Below are positions 16,109-23,789 of a DNA stretch of 64,000 nt, in pieces. The notes below the pieces were generated by a model. The model made no database searches. It saw nothing but the letters and a program-made list of their open reading frames with translations, and was not told where the DNA came from. The stretch lies in NCBI RefSeq assembly GCF_900101985.1, contig NZ_FNAR01000002.1, positions 62,001 through 126,000 on the forward strand, given 5' to 3'. The position numbers and the translations under genes were made by a program. Each line of letters begins with the position of its first letter. Position 1 is the first letter of the stretch. The DNA is from Bhargavaea beijingensis. GTDB taxonomy: Bacteria; Bacillota; Bacilli; Bacillales_A; Planococcaceae.

Positions 16109-17536
16109 TCACTTCGCAGATTGCTGCACACCCACCGGATTCTGGCCGTAATTGACAGCTTCTTTCTTCCGGTAGAACACGAAGTAGATGCCGACGACAC
16201 CCGCCGTGACGATGCTGGTCAGGATGACCTGGATCCGGGTCGAAGGGATGAAGAACATCGCCAGGTAGATGCCTGCAACAACGATGATCGTTGCGTAGGT
16301 CAAGTATGGGAACAGCCACATCTTGACCGGCAGGTGGCCGCGCTCCTTCTCGAGCCGCTTCCGCATGCGCAACTGAGAGAAACAGATGATCAGGTAGACG
16401 AGAAGGGCGACCGCGCCTGACGAGTTGATGAGGAACAGGAACACTTTGTCCGGCGAGATGAAATTCAGGACCACTGCTACATACGAGAACACGGTACTGA
16501 ACAGGATGGCGCGTACCGGGACGCCTCTTTTGCTGAGTTTCAGGAATGCCTTAGGTGCATCACCCTTTTGGGCCATCCCGAACAGCATCCGGGAGTTGGC
16601 ATAGAGCGCCGAGTTCAGGCAGCTGAGGACAGCGGTCAGGACGACGAAGTTCATGATCTGTGCGGCCGCAGGGATGCCGATATGGTCGAGTACGGCGACA
16701 AACGGGCTGACCAGGATGTTCGCCGAGTTCCAGGGAAGGAGCGTCACGACGACGGCAATCGAACCGATGTAGAAGATGAGGATCCGCCAGACCACGCTGT
16801 TGGTGGCGACACGGACGGAACGGACGGGGTCCTTTGACTCACCGGCCGCGATGGCAACGATTTCGGTGCCCATGAATGAGAAAATGACGACCGTAATGCC
16901 GAGCATGATCGCCCCGAAGCCGGACGGCATGAATCCGCCTTCGCCGAGGAGGTTAGCCGTGCCGGGCGCCTCAATGCCCGGGTACCAGCCGAACAGTACG
17001 GAAACGCCGAGGACGAGGAAGAGTGTGATGCTGACCACTTTGATCAGGGAAAACCAGTATTCAAACTCACCGAACGCCTTGACGGAGAACAGGTTGGTCG
17101 CTGTCAGTGCCACGGTCAGGATCAGGCTCATCAGCCAGATCGGGAAATCCGGAATCCAATACTGGATGATGGCCGCTCCGGCAAGCGCCTCGATGGCGAT
17201 GACGACGACCCAGAAAAACCAGTACAGCCATCCGATCGTGAATCCGGCCCACGGTCCGATCGCCTCATTTGCATAAGTCGAGAACGAGCCGCTTGTCGGG
17301 TACGCGGCAGACATCTCGCCGAGCATCCGCATGACCAGAACGACGATGAGCCCGGCAAATGCATAGGAAAGAATGGCGCCCGGACCGACCGAGTTGATGA
17401 CCGCACCGCTTCCGATAAAGAGGCCCGCACCGATCACTCCCGCAATCGAGATCATCGTGATGTGGCGAGTCTTCAAGTCCGACTTCATGCCTGGCTGCCC
17501 GGAAGTGGCAGGGTCCGTCTGATTCTCTAAGGTCAT
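16109..17536 (-). CDS. APC-family amino acid permease (GabP-like)
   Basis: This 475-residue permease has about 12 membrane helices and the family hallmark SIAGVIGAGLFIGSG near the N-terminus. It also carries GEMSAAYPTSGSFSTYA and GTEIVAIAAGESKDP. The overall pattern resembles GABA/amino acid permeases such as GabP and AnsP. The ATG at 17536 is accepted as the start. A near-match cre lies just upstream, suggesting carbon catabolite control. Transport of GABA or beta-alanine would suit the aminotransferase module at 25-30 kb, but the substrate is not determinable here. Confidence 0.8.
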   Translation of the reverse strand: MTLENQTDPATSGQPGMKSDLKTRHITMISIAGVIGAGLFIGSGAVINSVGPGAILSYAFAGLIVVLVMRMLGEMSAAYPTSGSFSTYANEAIGPWAGFTIGWLYWFFWVVVIAIEALAGAAIIQYWIPDFPIWLMSLILTVALTATNLFSVKAFGEFEYWFSLIKVVSITLFLVLGVSVLFGWYPGIEAPGTANLLGEGGFMPSGFGAIMLGITVVIFSFMGTEIVAIAAGESKDPVRSVRVATNSVVWRILIFYIGSIAVVVTLLPWNSANILVSPFVAVLDHIGIPAAAQIMNFVVLTAVLSCLNSALYANSRMLFGMAQKGDAPKAFLKLSKRGVPVRAILFSTVFSYVAVVLNFISPDKVFLFLINSSGAVALLVYLIICFSQLRMRKRLEKERGHLPVKMWLFPYLTYATIIVVAGIYLAMFFIPSTRIQVILTSIVTAGVVGIYFVFYRKKEAVNYGQNPVGVQQSAK

Positions 17537-17567
17537 TTGAAAAACCCCTTTCTGATTAGCTTCAATA

Positions 17568-17581
17568 AGGAAGCGCTTTCA
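17568..17581. promoter_or_regulatory. Near-consensus cre site upstream of the permease
   Basis: AGGAAGCGCTTTCA matches TGNAARCGNWWWCA at all but the first position. It sits about 30 bp before the permease start on the minus strand, compatible with CcpA repression. Confidence 0.5.
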
Positions 17582-17810
17582 CCAATTGGTAGAAGATACT
17601 GACTTCTTTCATCATAGTGAATCGAATCGGCCGAAGGAATAGACAGGACGTTAAATGCTCTTGCTGAATGCGGGACGTAATGTAAAAATCACCCGGTAAA
17701 GCTTGGTTAACGCCTGATTGCTCTTAAAATGCGGCTATTAGATTTTGAATAGGATCCCGTACGTTTGTTGATAAATTTTCCTGTATTAGTAAAGGTGTTC
17801 ACAACTATTA

Positions 17811-17865
17811 GACAAACTGTCCAGTAGATTGTAACGTTCATTATACATCTAAATAGAAGAATCAG
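17811..17865 (+). promoter_or_regulatory. Bipartite operator-like motif, copy 3
   Basis: GACAAACTGTCC (17811-17822) is followed by GAATCAG (17859-17865), as at 426 and 3327. It lies in the 448-bp gap between divergent genes at 17536 and 17985, which otherwise holds only the cre/promoter elements listed separately. ATTAGACAA precedes it, as in copy 2 (ATTAGACAAT). Confidence 0.6.
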
Positions 17866-17911
17866 AATTTTCTATACCGTAAGATGTTTAGTGAAAGATA
17901 TTGCAGTCTGA

Positions 17912-17943
17912 TTGACTCTGTTTTGAAAGCGTTATCATTACCG
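17912..17943 (+). promoter_or_regulatory. cre site within a promoter-like block, second occurrence
   Basis: Positions 17922-17939 match the full cre consensus without mismatch (core TGAAAGCGTTATCA). TTGACT (17912-17917) and TATCAT (17933-17938) flank it, 15 bp apart. The block starting GACTC is nearly identical to the one at 3421, although the operons encode different proteins. Confidence 0.8.
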
Positions 17944-17984
17944 TTGCCAAACTGTCATTGGAAAAAAACCTCGGGGGGAAATGC

Positions 17985-18203
17985 ATGAAAGCAACATTTA
18001 GAACGCCTAAGACTTACAAGGGGTGGATCGGTTTGTTCGCTATTTTGACGGTTGTATTGCTTGGGAGTTGGCCGGTCATACCACTGCTTAATCATGAAGC
18101 CATCTTGTTCGGAATGCCGATTCTCATGTTTTGGTCGGTTGTCCTGATCTTCCTGACAACAGGCGTCCTGATGGCACTTAATAAGATGGGGGTGAATGGC
18201 TGA
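17985..18203 (+). CDS. DUF3311 (YhjC-like) small membrane protein
   Basis: This 72-residue protein has two predicted helices (about 11-28 and 39-62) and a GMPILMFWS turn typical of DUF3311 proteins. These are encoded directly before SSS-family symporters such as Bacillus subtilis YhjB. The ATG at 17985 follows CGGGGGGAA. The stop overlaps the next start by one base (TGATG). By analogy with YhdT-PanF it is probably a small subunit of the symporter. It is the first gene of a catabolic operon. Confidence 0.8.
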   Translation: MKATFRTPKTYKGWIGLFAILTVVLLGSWPVIPLLNHEAILFGMPILMFWSVVLIFLTTGVLMALNKMGVNG

Positions 18204-19708
18204 TGGCACAGTGGATTCCTTTTTTGATTACGGTATCTTACATGGTAATTGCAGTCTGGCTCGGCTTCGGGGCAGGCAAAGGGCGCGATATGAACAAAGT
18301 GGAAGAATGGGGAGTTGCCGGCCGAAGTCTGGGACCCATTGTCATGTACCTCCTGGTTGGTGCGGGGGGCATCAGCGCATATACGTTCATGGGAGCACCG
18401 GGATGGGCGTATTCGAAAGGGGTACCGGTGCTGTATGTGGTTATATATCTGACATTTATGGGCATTACCGCGTGGTATCTTGGGCCAAAAGTGTGGGATC
18501 TGGGAGCGAAGTATAATCACGTGACGCAGGGAGCAGCCATCACACACCGTTATGAAAGCCCGGCACTAGGAGCACTCTCTTCTTTCGTCACCTCGATAGG
18601 TGTCCTGGCTTACGCCGTTCTCCAAACGACAGGTTCAGCTTATATTCTGAATGTCATGAGTCATGGCAAGATCCCGGTTTGGCTTGGTGTCATCTTATCT
18701 CTGGCCGTTATTTCAATCTATCTTTTCCGTAGCGGGTTGCGGGCGATAGGGATTACGAATGCGTTTCAGGGTGCTCTAATGTTCGTTGTTTCGTGGGCAT
18801 TCGGACTTTGGGTAGTCAAGCAGTTCACGGGAGGATACTCGTTCGGACCGGTATTTGAACGGGTTCGCGAGGAGGCACCGCAATTCCTGACACTGCCGGG
18901 CAACCTTGGGGACATGGGCTTTGCATTCTGGACGACATCCATCCTGATATCCATGGTATCAGTCTGGCAAACTCACTGGATTCAATGGATGGGCGCTAAT
19001 ACACGCAAATCAATCCGTACCGCAGCCACGATGCTTCCGACATACTACATCGTGTGCATCCCGATGCTGGTGGTAGGATTCATCGGCATCTTCGTATATC
19101 CCTCACTCGCCAAGGCTGACACTGTTGCCATCCAAATGGCTATGGATAATATGCCTGTGCTTCTCGCAGGCCTGTTGGGTGCGGGCACTTTGGCTGCTGC
19201 AATGTCCTCTAGTGAACCGTGCATTCATTCGACGGCTCTCAGTTACAGCAAGGATATCCTTCAGCCAATTTTCAAGCTCACTGATGATAAAGCAGGCAAA
19301 ATGACACGTTGGCTGATCTTCCCGATTATGGGCCTGATTGTGGCGCCAATCTCAATCATGCAACCTGCAAGCCTTGTCTATATTCTACTGATTGGTTACG
19401 GCTTCATTGGCCAGGCGTTCCCGGCATTGGTCGGTATGTTCTTCTGGCCGCGTGCGACAAAGCAGGGTGCATTCTGGGGCCTGGCCGCAGGCTTTGTCGT
19501 GACATTGATCTTCTCGGTCTGGTTCCCGCACCCGTTAGGCATTCACGCCGGTATATGGGGACTATTCGTCAACCTGCCGATCTTCTTTATTGTCTCTCTC
19601 ATGACGGAGCCGGTTTCCAAAAAGACGGTTGAAGACTTCTTCCCGGATATGGTGGATGAGCTTTATGAAGAAGCACCAGAAACGACAACCAAGCCTGTAT
19701 CAATCTGA
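18203..19708 (+). CDS. SSS-family sodium:solute symporter (YhjB-like)
   Basis: This 501-residue polytopic symporter has the conserved early segment EEWGVAGRSLGP and GAGGISAYTFMGAPGWAYSKG, and about 13 hydrophobic stretches. It is clearly different from the PanF paralogues at 859 and 3902 though in the same superfamily. It is translationally coupled to the DUF3311 gene and followed by three hydrolase genes, so its substrate is probably an amide, carbamoyl or N-acyl compound. That substrate class is inferred from neighbours. Confidence 0.85.
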   Translation: MAQWIPFLITVSYMVIAVWLGFGAGKGRDMNKVEEWGVAGRSLGPIVMYLLVGAGGISAYTFMGAPGWAYSKGVPVLYVVIYLTFMGITAWYLGPKVWDLGAKYNHVTQGAAITHRYESPALGALSSFVTSIGVLAYAVLQTTGSAYILNVMSHGKIPVWLGVILSLAVISIYLFRSGLRAIGITNAFQGALMFVVSWAFGLWVVKQFTGGYSFGPVFERVREEAPQFLTLPGNLGDMGFAFWTTSILISMVSVWQTHWIQWMGANTRKSIRTAATMLPTYYIVCIPMLVVGFIGIFVYPSLAKADTVAIQMAMDNMPVLLAGLLGAGTLAAAMSSSEPCIHSTALSYSKDILQPIFKLTDDKAGKMTRWLIFPIMGLIVAPISIMQPASLVYILLIGYGFIGQAFPALVGMFFWPRATKQGAFWGLAAGFVVTLIFSVWFPHPLGIHAGIWGLFVNLPIFFIVSLMTEPVSKKTVEDFFPDMVDELYEEAPETTTKPVSI

Positions 19709-19740
19709 TCTATTTTCGTTTATGAAAGGGGAATGCGATT

Positions 19741-21360
19741 ATGGCAAAGGAACTGTTCATCAACGGTGAAGTTATTACCGTCAACAGCCAAAACGAAATC
19801 ATGGAAGCTGTCGCCATAGAAGACGGAAAAATTCTTGCTGTCGGTACCACGGAAGATATTCTGAAACTGAATGACGAGGAGGGGACGGTCACTGACCTGG
19901 AAGGGCGCACGCTCATGCCCGGACTCATTGAATCGCATATTCATACGACGATGTATGGGGCAAACGTCCTTGCCATCTCCTGCAAGGACCCTGGTATCCG
20001 GACCATCCCTGACTTACTGGAAAAGTTGAAGGAGCAGGCGGCTTCAGTATCCGATGGACAATGGGTCCGTGCTTGGGGCTTTAATGAGAACGCCATCGAA
20101 GAAGGCCGGTTCCCGACTCGGGAAGAGTTGGATGGTGTCACAAATCGGCACCCGGTGATGGTGGTCCGTGCTTGCGGACATATTTCCGCGGTCAACAGCA
20201 GGGGACTGGCGATTGGGGAGATTACCCGTGATACGCCGGATCCTGAAGGCGGGACAATCGGCCGGGGGGCTGACGGCGAGCCGGACGGACGCCTCATTGA
20301 AAATGCCCACATGAACCTGTATCAGCGTGCCGCACATACCCGTGATGAAATCCGTGAAGCCCACAGGGTCGCTTCCCGGCATTTTGCGGAAAAAGGGATT
20401 ACGGCTGTCCATGATGCGACCGGTTATGGTGTCGATAATATTGAAGCGTTACGAGAGGATGCCGAGGAGGGGGTCATCGCACAGCGTGTGTATGCGATGG
20501 TCGGGGCATTGAACAATCCGGATCAGGTCGTCAGGCATTATCTCAAGAAAGACGTCCGCACCGGAGACGGAAACGACCGTTTCAGATACGGCCCGGTCAA
20601 GGTATTTCTGGATGGCTCCAGCAGCGGTCCGACCGTCTGGACCACGGAGCCGTATACGAGTGATCCTGAAAACTACGGCATTCACTATATGACACAGGAA
20701 GAGCTCGATGACCTGTTCGTTCCGGCACATGAAAAAGGTTGGCAGATCACCGCCCATGCACAGGGCGACGCGGCCATCGATCAGTTGCTGAATACGATCG
20801 ATAAGGCACACCGGCTCCATCCGCGTGAAGATGCACGCCACCGCATTGAACATGCCGGACTTGCAAGAAAAGACCAGGTGGAGCGTATGAAGGAGCTTGG
20901 CGCTGTCCCGACACCAAACCCGGCTTTCTTCCATGAATACGGGGACGGATATCTGAAGAACTACGGTGAACGCGCACTGAACATGTACCCGCTTGCCAGT
21001 TACCGGGAGGCCGGTGTTCCGGCAACGCTCACAGCGGACTGCCCGGTCACGGATTATAACCCGATGAGAGGCATCCACAGCGCCATGACCAGAAAGGCGC
21101 CGTCCGGACAGGTTGTCGGAGAGGCGGAGCGGATTGGCCTGCTCGATGCTATCCGCTGCTGCACGATCAATGCGGCGTATTCAGGATTCAGCGAGGACAG
21201 CACAGGATCCATTGAACCCGGCAAGCTTGCCGACCTAGCCATCCTGGACCGCTCCATTCTAAATGCTGATACTGACGATATTCCTGGCATCCTGGTCGAC
21301 CGGACGATCATTGGAGGAGAAACGGTCTTTGAACGGAGCGAAGAGGCGGTCCGGTCATGA
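19741..21360 (+). CDS. Amidohydrolase family 3 protein (YtcJ-like)
   Basis: This 539-residue metal-dependent amidohydrolase has an N-terminal beta-sandwich piece, LMPGLIESHIHT (HxH metal site), a central WQITAHAQGDAAID, HRIEHAGLA, and a C-terminal GSIEPGKLADLAILD segment. YtcJ-like enzymes hydrolyse imides, amides and cyclic ureas; most have unknown substrates. It follows the symporter by about 30 bp with AAAGGGG before the ATG and overlaps the next gene (ATGA). It may act first on the imported compound. Confidence 0.82.
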   Translation: MAKELFINGEVITVNSQNEIMEAVAIEDGKILAVGTTEDILKLNDEEGTVTDLEGRTLMPGLIESHIHTTMYGANVLAISCKDPGIRTIPDLLEKLKEQAASVSDGQWVRAWGFNENAIEEGRFPTREELDGVTNRHPVMVVRACGHISAVNSRGLAIGEITRDTPDPEGGTIGRGADGEPDGRLIENAHMNLYQRAAHTRDEIREAHRVASRHFAEKGITAVHDATGYGVDNIEALREDAEEGVIAQRVYAMVGALNNPDQVVRHYLKKDVRTGDGNDRFRYGPVKVFLDGSSSGPTVWTTEPYTSDPENYGIHYMTQEELDDLFVPAHEKGWQITAHAQGDAAIDQLLNTIDKAHRLHPREDARHRIEHAGLARKDQVERMKELGAVPTPNPAFFHEYGDGYLKNYGERALNMYPLASYREAGVPATLTADCPVTDYNPMRGIHSAMTRKAPSGQVVGEAERIGLLDAIRCCTINAAYSGFSEDSTGSIEPGKLADLAILDRSILNADTDDIPGILVDRTIIGGETVFERSEEAVRS

Positions 21361-22409
21361 ACGTTACCCGCGCAGTCCGGAAAATTCATCTGAGTGGTAC
21401 GCCTTATGAGATCGGCCGCGCTCACGGGGAGCAAGGGAAGAGAGAAATCGCAAATAGCCTGTCCACCTATCAGGCACTCTTCCGCGGGTACACGGGGATG
21501 TCCTGGCAAGAGGCCTGCGAGAAGGCGCTTCTGCACCATGACGCGATATCGGCATTCCGCCCCGATTATCTGGAAGAAATGCAAGGCGTCGCGGACGGTG
21601 CCGGTATCCGGTTTGAGGACATTCTCGCATTAAATGCGCGGAGTGAAATAGCGCTAACGGCTACCCCTGACGGATGCACATCATTTGCTCAGCATAAGGG
21701 AGGCAAAACCTGGCTCGGGCAAAATTGGGACTGGAAAAGCAGCCAGATTGATTCCCTCCTGGACATTGAAATCGAGCAGGAAGGGAAACCCTCTGTACGA
21801 ATGATCACGGAAGGCGGCATTATCGGGAAAGTCGGCTGCAACAGCGCCGGCGTGGGTGTGTGTCTGAACGCACTCATGACAAGGACCTGGCAGCCGAAAG
21901 TACCGATACATCTGGGGCTGCGCGCGGTTCTGGACTCCCATACGTTCGGGGAAGCTTCTGAAGCCGTAAGTGATGGGCGGATGGCCTCTCCCGCGCATTT
22001 CCTCATCGCCTCCAAAAGCGGTGAGATGGCGGGGACAGAGGTGTCTCCTGTCCATACCGCAACCATTCCGCCCAAGGACGGAGTGGTTGTCCATACCAAC
22101 CATATATGCGATCCGCAGATGCAAGAGGCCGTATCTGACTTTCCGATTCCGGACTCTGCTCCTCGCCTGGATCGAATCAAAGAGCTGATGAAAGAGTTGG
22201 ATGAAGAAGCAAGTGCTGAGCAGATGTTTGGCGTGCTGTCCGATCATGAGAACTATCCGGACTCCATTTGCAGACACATCAACCCGTCTTTCCCGGAGCA
22301 CACACAGATGGAGACTGTCTTCAGCATTGTCATGAATCTTACCACCGGCTCGTTTGACTATCGCACAGGAAGGGCATGTGAGGCAGGCGCCGGTTCAGGC
22401 AGTTTCTGA
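21357..22409 (+). CDS. C45-family autoproteolytic acyltransferase/hydrolase
   Basis: This 350-residue protein resembles the acyl-CoA:6-aminopenicillanate acyltransferase (C45) Ntn-hydrolase family. DGCTSF places the expected autoprocessing nucleophile at Cys107, followed by GQNWDW, and an upstream GRAHGEQ is typical. The enzymes self-cleave and then hydrolyse or transfer N-acyl groups. It overlaps the amidohydrolase stop (ATGA). Together with the flanking enzymes it suggests stepwise removal of acyl or carbamoyl groups. The exact substrate is unknown. The last codons form part of a terminator hairpin. Confidence 0.82.
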   Translation: MNVTRAVRKIHLSGTPYEIGRAHGEQGKREIANSLSTYQALFRGYTGMSWQEACEKALLHHDAISAFRPDYLEEMQGVADGAGIRFEDILALNARSEIALTATPDGCTSFAQHKGGKTWLGQNWDWKSSQIDSLLDIEIEQEGKPSVRMITEGGIIGKVGCNSAGVGVCLNALMTRTWQPKVPIHLGLRAVLDSHTFGEASEAVSDGRMASPAHFLIASKSGEMAGTEVSPVHTATIPPKDGVVVHTNHICDPQMQEAVSDFPIPDSAPRLDRIKELMKELDEEASAEQMFGVLSDHENYPDSICRHINPSFPEHTQMETVFSIVMNLTTGSFDYRTGRACEAGAGSGSF

Positions 22410-22424
22410 ACCGGTGCTCTTTTA
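22387..22424 (+). terminator. Terminator-like hairpin overlapping the C45 gene end
   Basis: GCGCCGGTTCAG (22387-22398) pairs with CTGAACCGGTGC (from about 22405), followed by TCTTTTAG. The 5' arm lies inside the coding sequence and the stop codon is in the 3' arm. It may lower expression of the next gene. Confidence 0.6.
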
Positions 22425-22455
22425 GTCGGATATACATGTTAAGGGGGAAGGCCAA

Positions 22456-23712
22456 GTGGAAAAGATCAATCGTCAGCGTTTGCAGAGCTTGCTGGAACAG
22501 TTCAGTGCATTTGGGGCCACAGAAGGGAATGGTGTGACCAGACTCTCCTTGTCACAAGAAGATATCAAAGCACGCCAGAAGTTCATCGAAACCAGTGAAG
22601 AAATCGGGTTGTCGGTGAAGGTGGACGATATGGGGAATCTGTATGCAACGCTGCCCGGAAAAGAAGATTTGCCGCCGATTGCGATGGGTTCCCATCTTGA
22701 TTCCGTCGTAAAAGGAGGCCGGTTCGACGGAACACTGGGTGTTGTGGCCGGATTGGAAGTTGTACGGACGATCGTTGAGCGAAACATCAAGACCAATCAC
22801 CCGATCACAGTGATTAACTTTACTAATGAAGAAGGTGCCCGCTTCGATCCGGCGATGATGTCTTCAGGGGTGCTGGCGGGCAAGTTTGCAAAAGAAGTCA
22901 TGCTTCAGTCTTCAGACACGGAAGGCGTGACATTTGGTCAAGCACTTGAGCAAAGCGGGTATGCAGGAGAAGTCGGGAACCGTCTCAAGGAAGCAGCTGC
23001 ATTTGTAGAGCTTCACATTGAACAGGGCCCAGTTCTTGAACATAACGGCGAGGAGATTGGCGTTGTCGAAGGGGTAATGGGAATGGCTTGCTACGATATT
23101 TCACTGAAAGGCGAGTCGAATCATGCCGGTACCACACCGATTCCGATGCGGAGAGATCCAATGTTTGCTTCAGCGCAAATCATTGTGGAACTTCAGCGGG
23201 AGCTCAAGAAGCTGCCGGAGGATCTCGTTTACACAATCGGCAGGATCATTGCCTATCCCAATATTCACACGGTCATTCCGAATGAGGTCACGTTCACTAT
23301 TGAGGCCCGCCACAAGAGCATGGAAGTCATCCGCCAAGTGGAAAGGATCATTGACCGTCTCCCCAAAGTGGTGGAGCGGTGCACACTGACCTCCCGGAAG
23401 TTGTGGGGAAGGGATACGGTCGAATTCAAGGAGGACATTGTTCATGCAGTCTCAGAATCGGCTGAAGAGCTTGGTTTCAAAGGCCGCAATATGTACAGCG
23501 GAGCCGGACACGATGCACAATTTATCGCCAGTTATATTCCGACAGCGATGATTTTTGTTCCCAGCGCAAAAGGCTACAGTCATCGTGAAGATGAATATAC
23601 ATCGTTTGAGGAATGTGCAAACGGTGCTGATGTTCTCTTGAATACGGTGTTAAAGCTGGATCGGAATTTCAGATCGGAAGAGAAGAAGGTGTTAGAAGAA
23701 AATAGAGCTTAA
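22456..23712 (+). CDS. M20 Zn-dependent amidase (allantoate/N-carbamoyl amino acid hydrolase type)
   Basis: This 418-residue member of the AllC/HyuC/beta-ureidopropionase branch of M20 has GSHLDSV (first metal site), GRFDGTLGVVAGLE, TNEEGARF, ELHIEQGPVLE, and a C-terminal SGAGHDAQ and GYSHREDE. These enzymes hydrolyse carbamoyl or ureido groups, releasing CO2 and ammonia. It starts at GTG 22456 after AAGGGGGAAGG. One family activity, N-carbamoyl-beta-alanine hydrolysis, would yield beta-alanine for the 25-30 kb module, but allantoate or other carbamoyl amino acids are equally compatible. Confidence 0.82.
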   Translation: MEKINRQRLQSLLEQFSAFGATEGNGVTRLSLSQEDIKARQKFIETSEEIGLSVKVDDMGNLYATLPGKEDLPPIAMGSHLDSVVKGGRFDGTLGVVAGLEVVRTIVERNIKTNHPITVINFTNEEGARFDPAMMSSGVLAGKFAKEVMLQSSDTEGVTFGQALEQSGYAGEVGNRLKEAAAFVELHIEQGPVLEHNGEEIGVVEGVMGMACYDISLKGESNHAGTTPIPMRRDPMFASAQIIVELQRELKKLPEDLVYTIGRIIAYPNIHTVIPNEVTFTIEARHKSMEVIRQVERIIDRLPKVVERCTLTSRKLWGRDTVEFKEDIVHAVSESAEELGFKGRNMYSGAGHDAQFIASYIPTAMIFVPSAKGYSHREDEYTSFEECANGADVLLNTVLKLDRNFRSEEKKVLEENRA

Positions 23713-23716
23713 CAGA

Positions 23717-23758
23717 AATACCGGGGACGTCCTTTTCAACGGGACATCTCCGGTATTT
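23717..23758 (+). terminator. Hairpin terminator after the M20 amidase operon
   Basis: AAATACCGGGGACGTCC pairs with GGGACATCTCCGGTATTT with small internal mismatches. The T-run is short (TTTGC). It lies between convergent genes and may serve both. Confidence 0.65.
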
Positions 23759-23789
23759 GCATGTTGGCCTGATAACAAAGGCTGATCAC

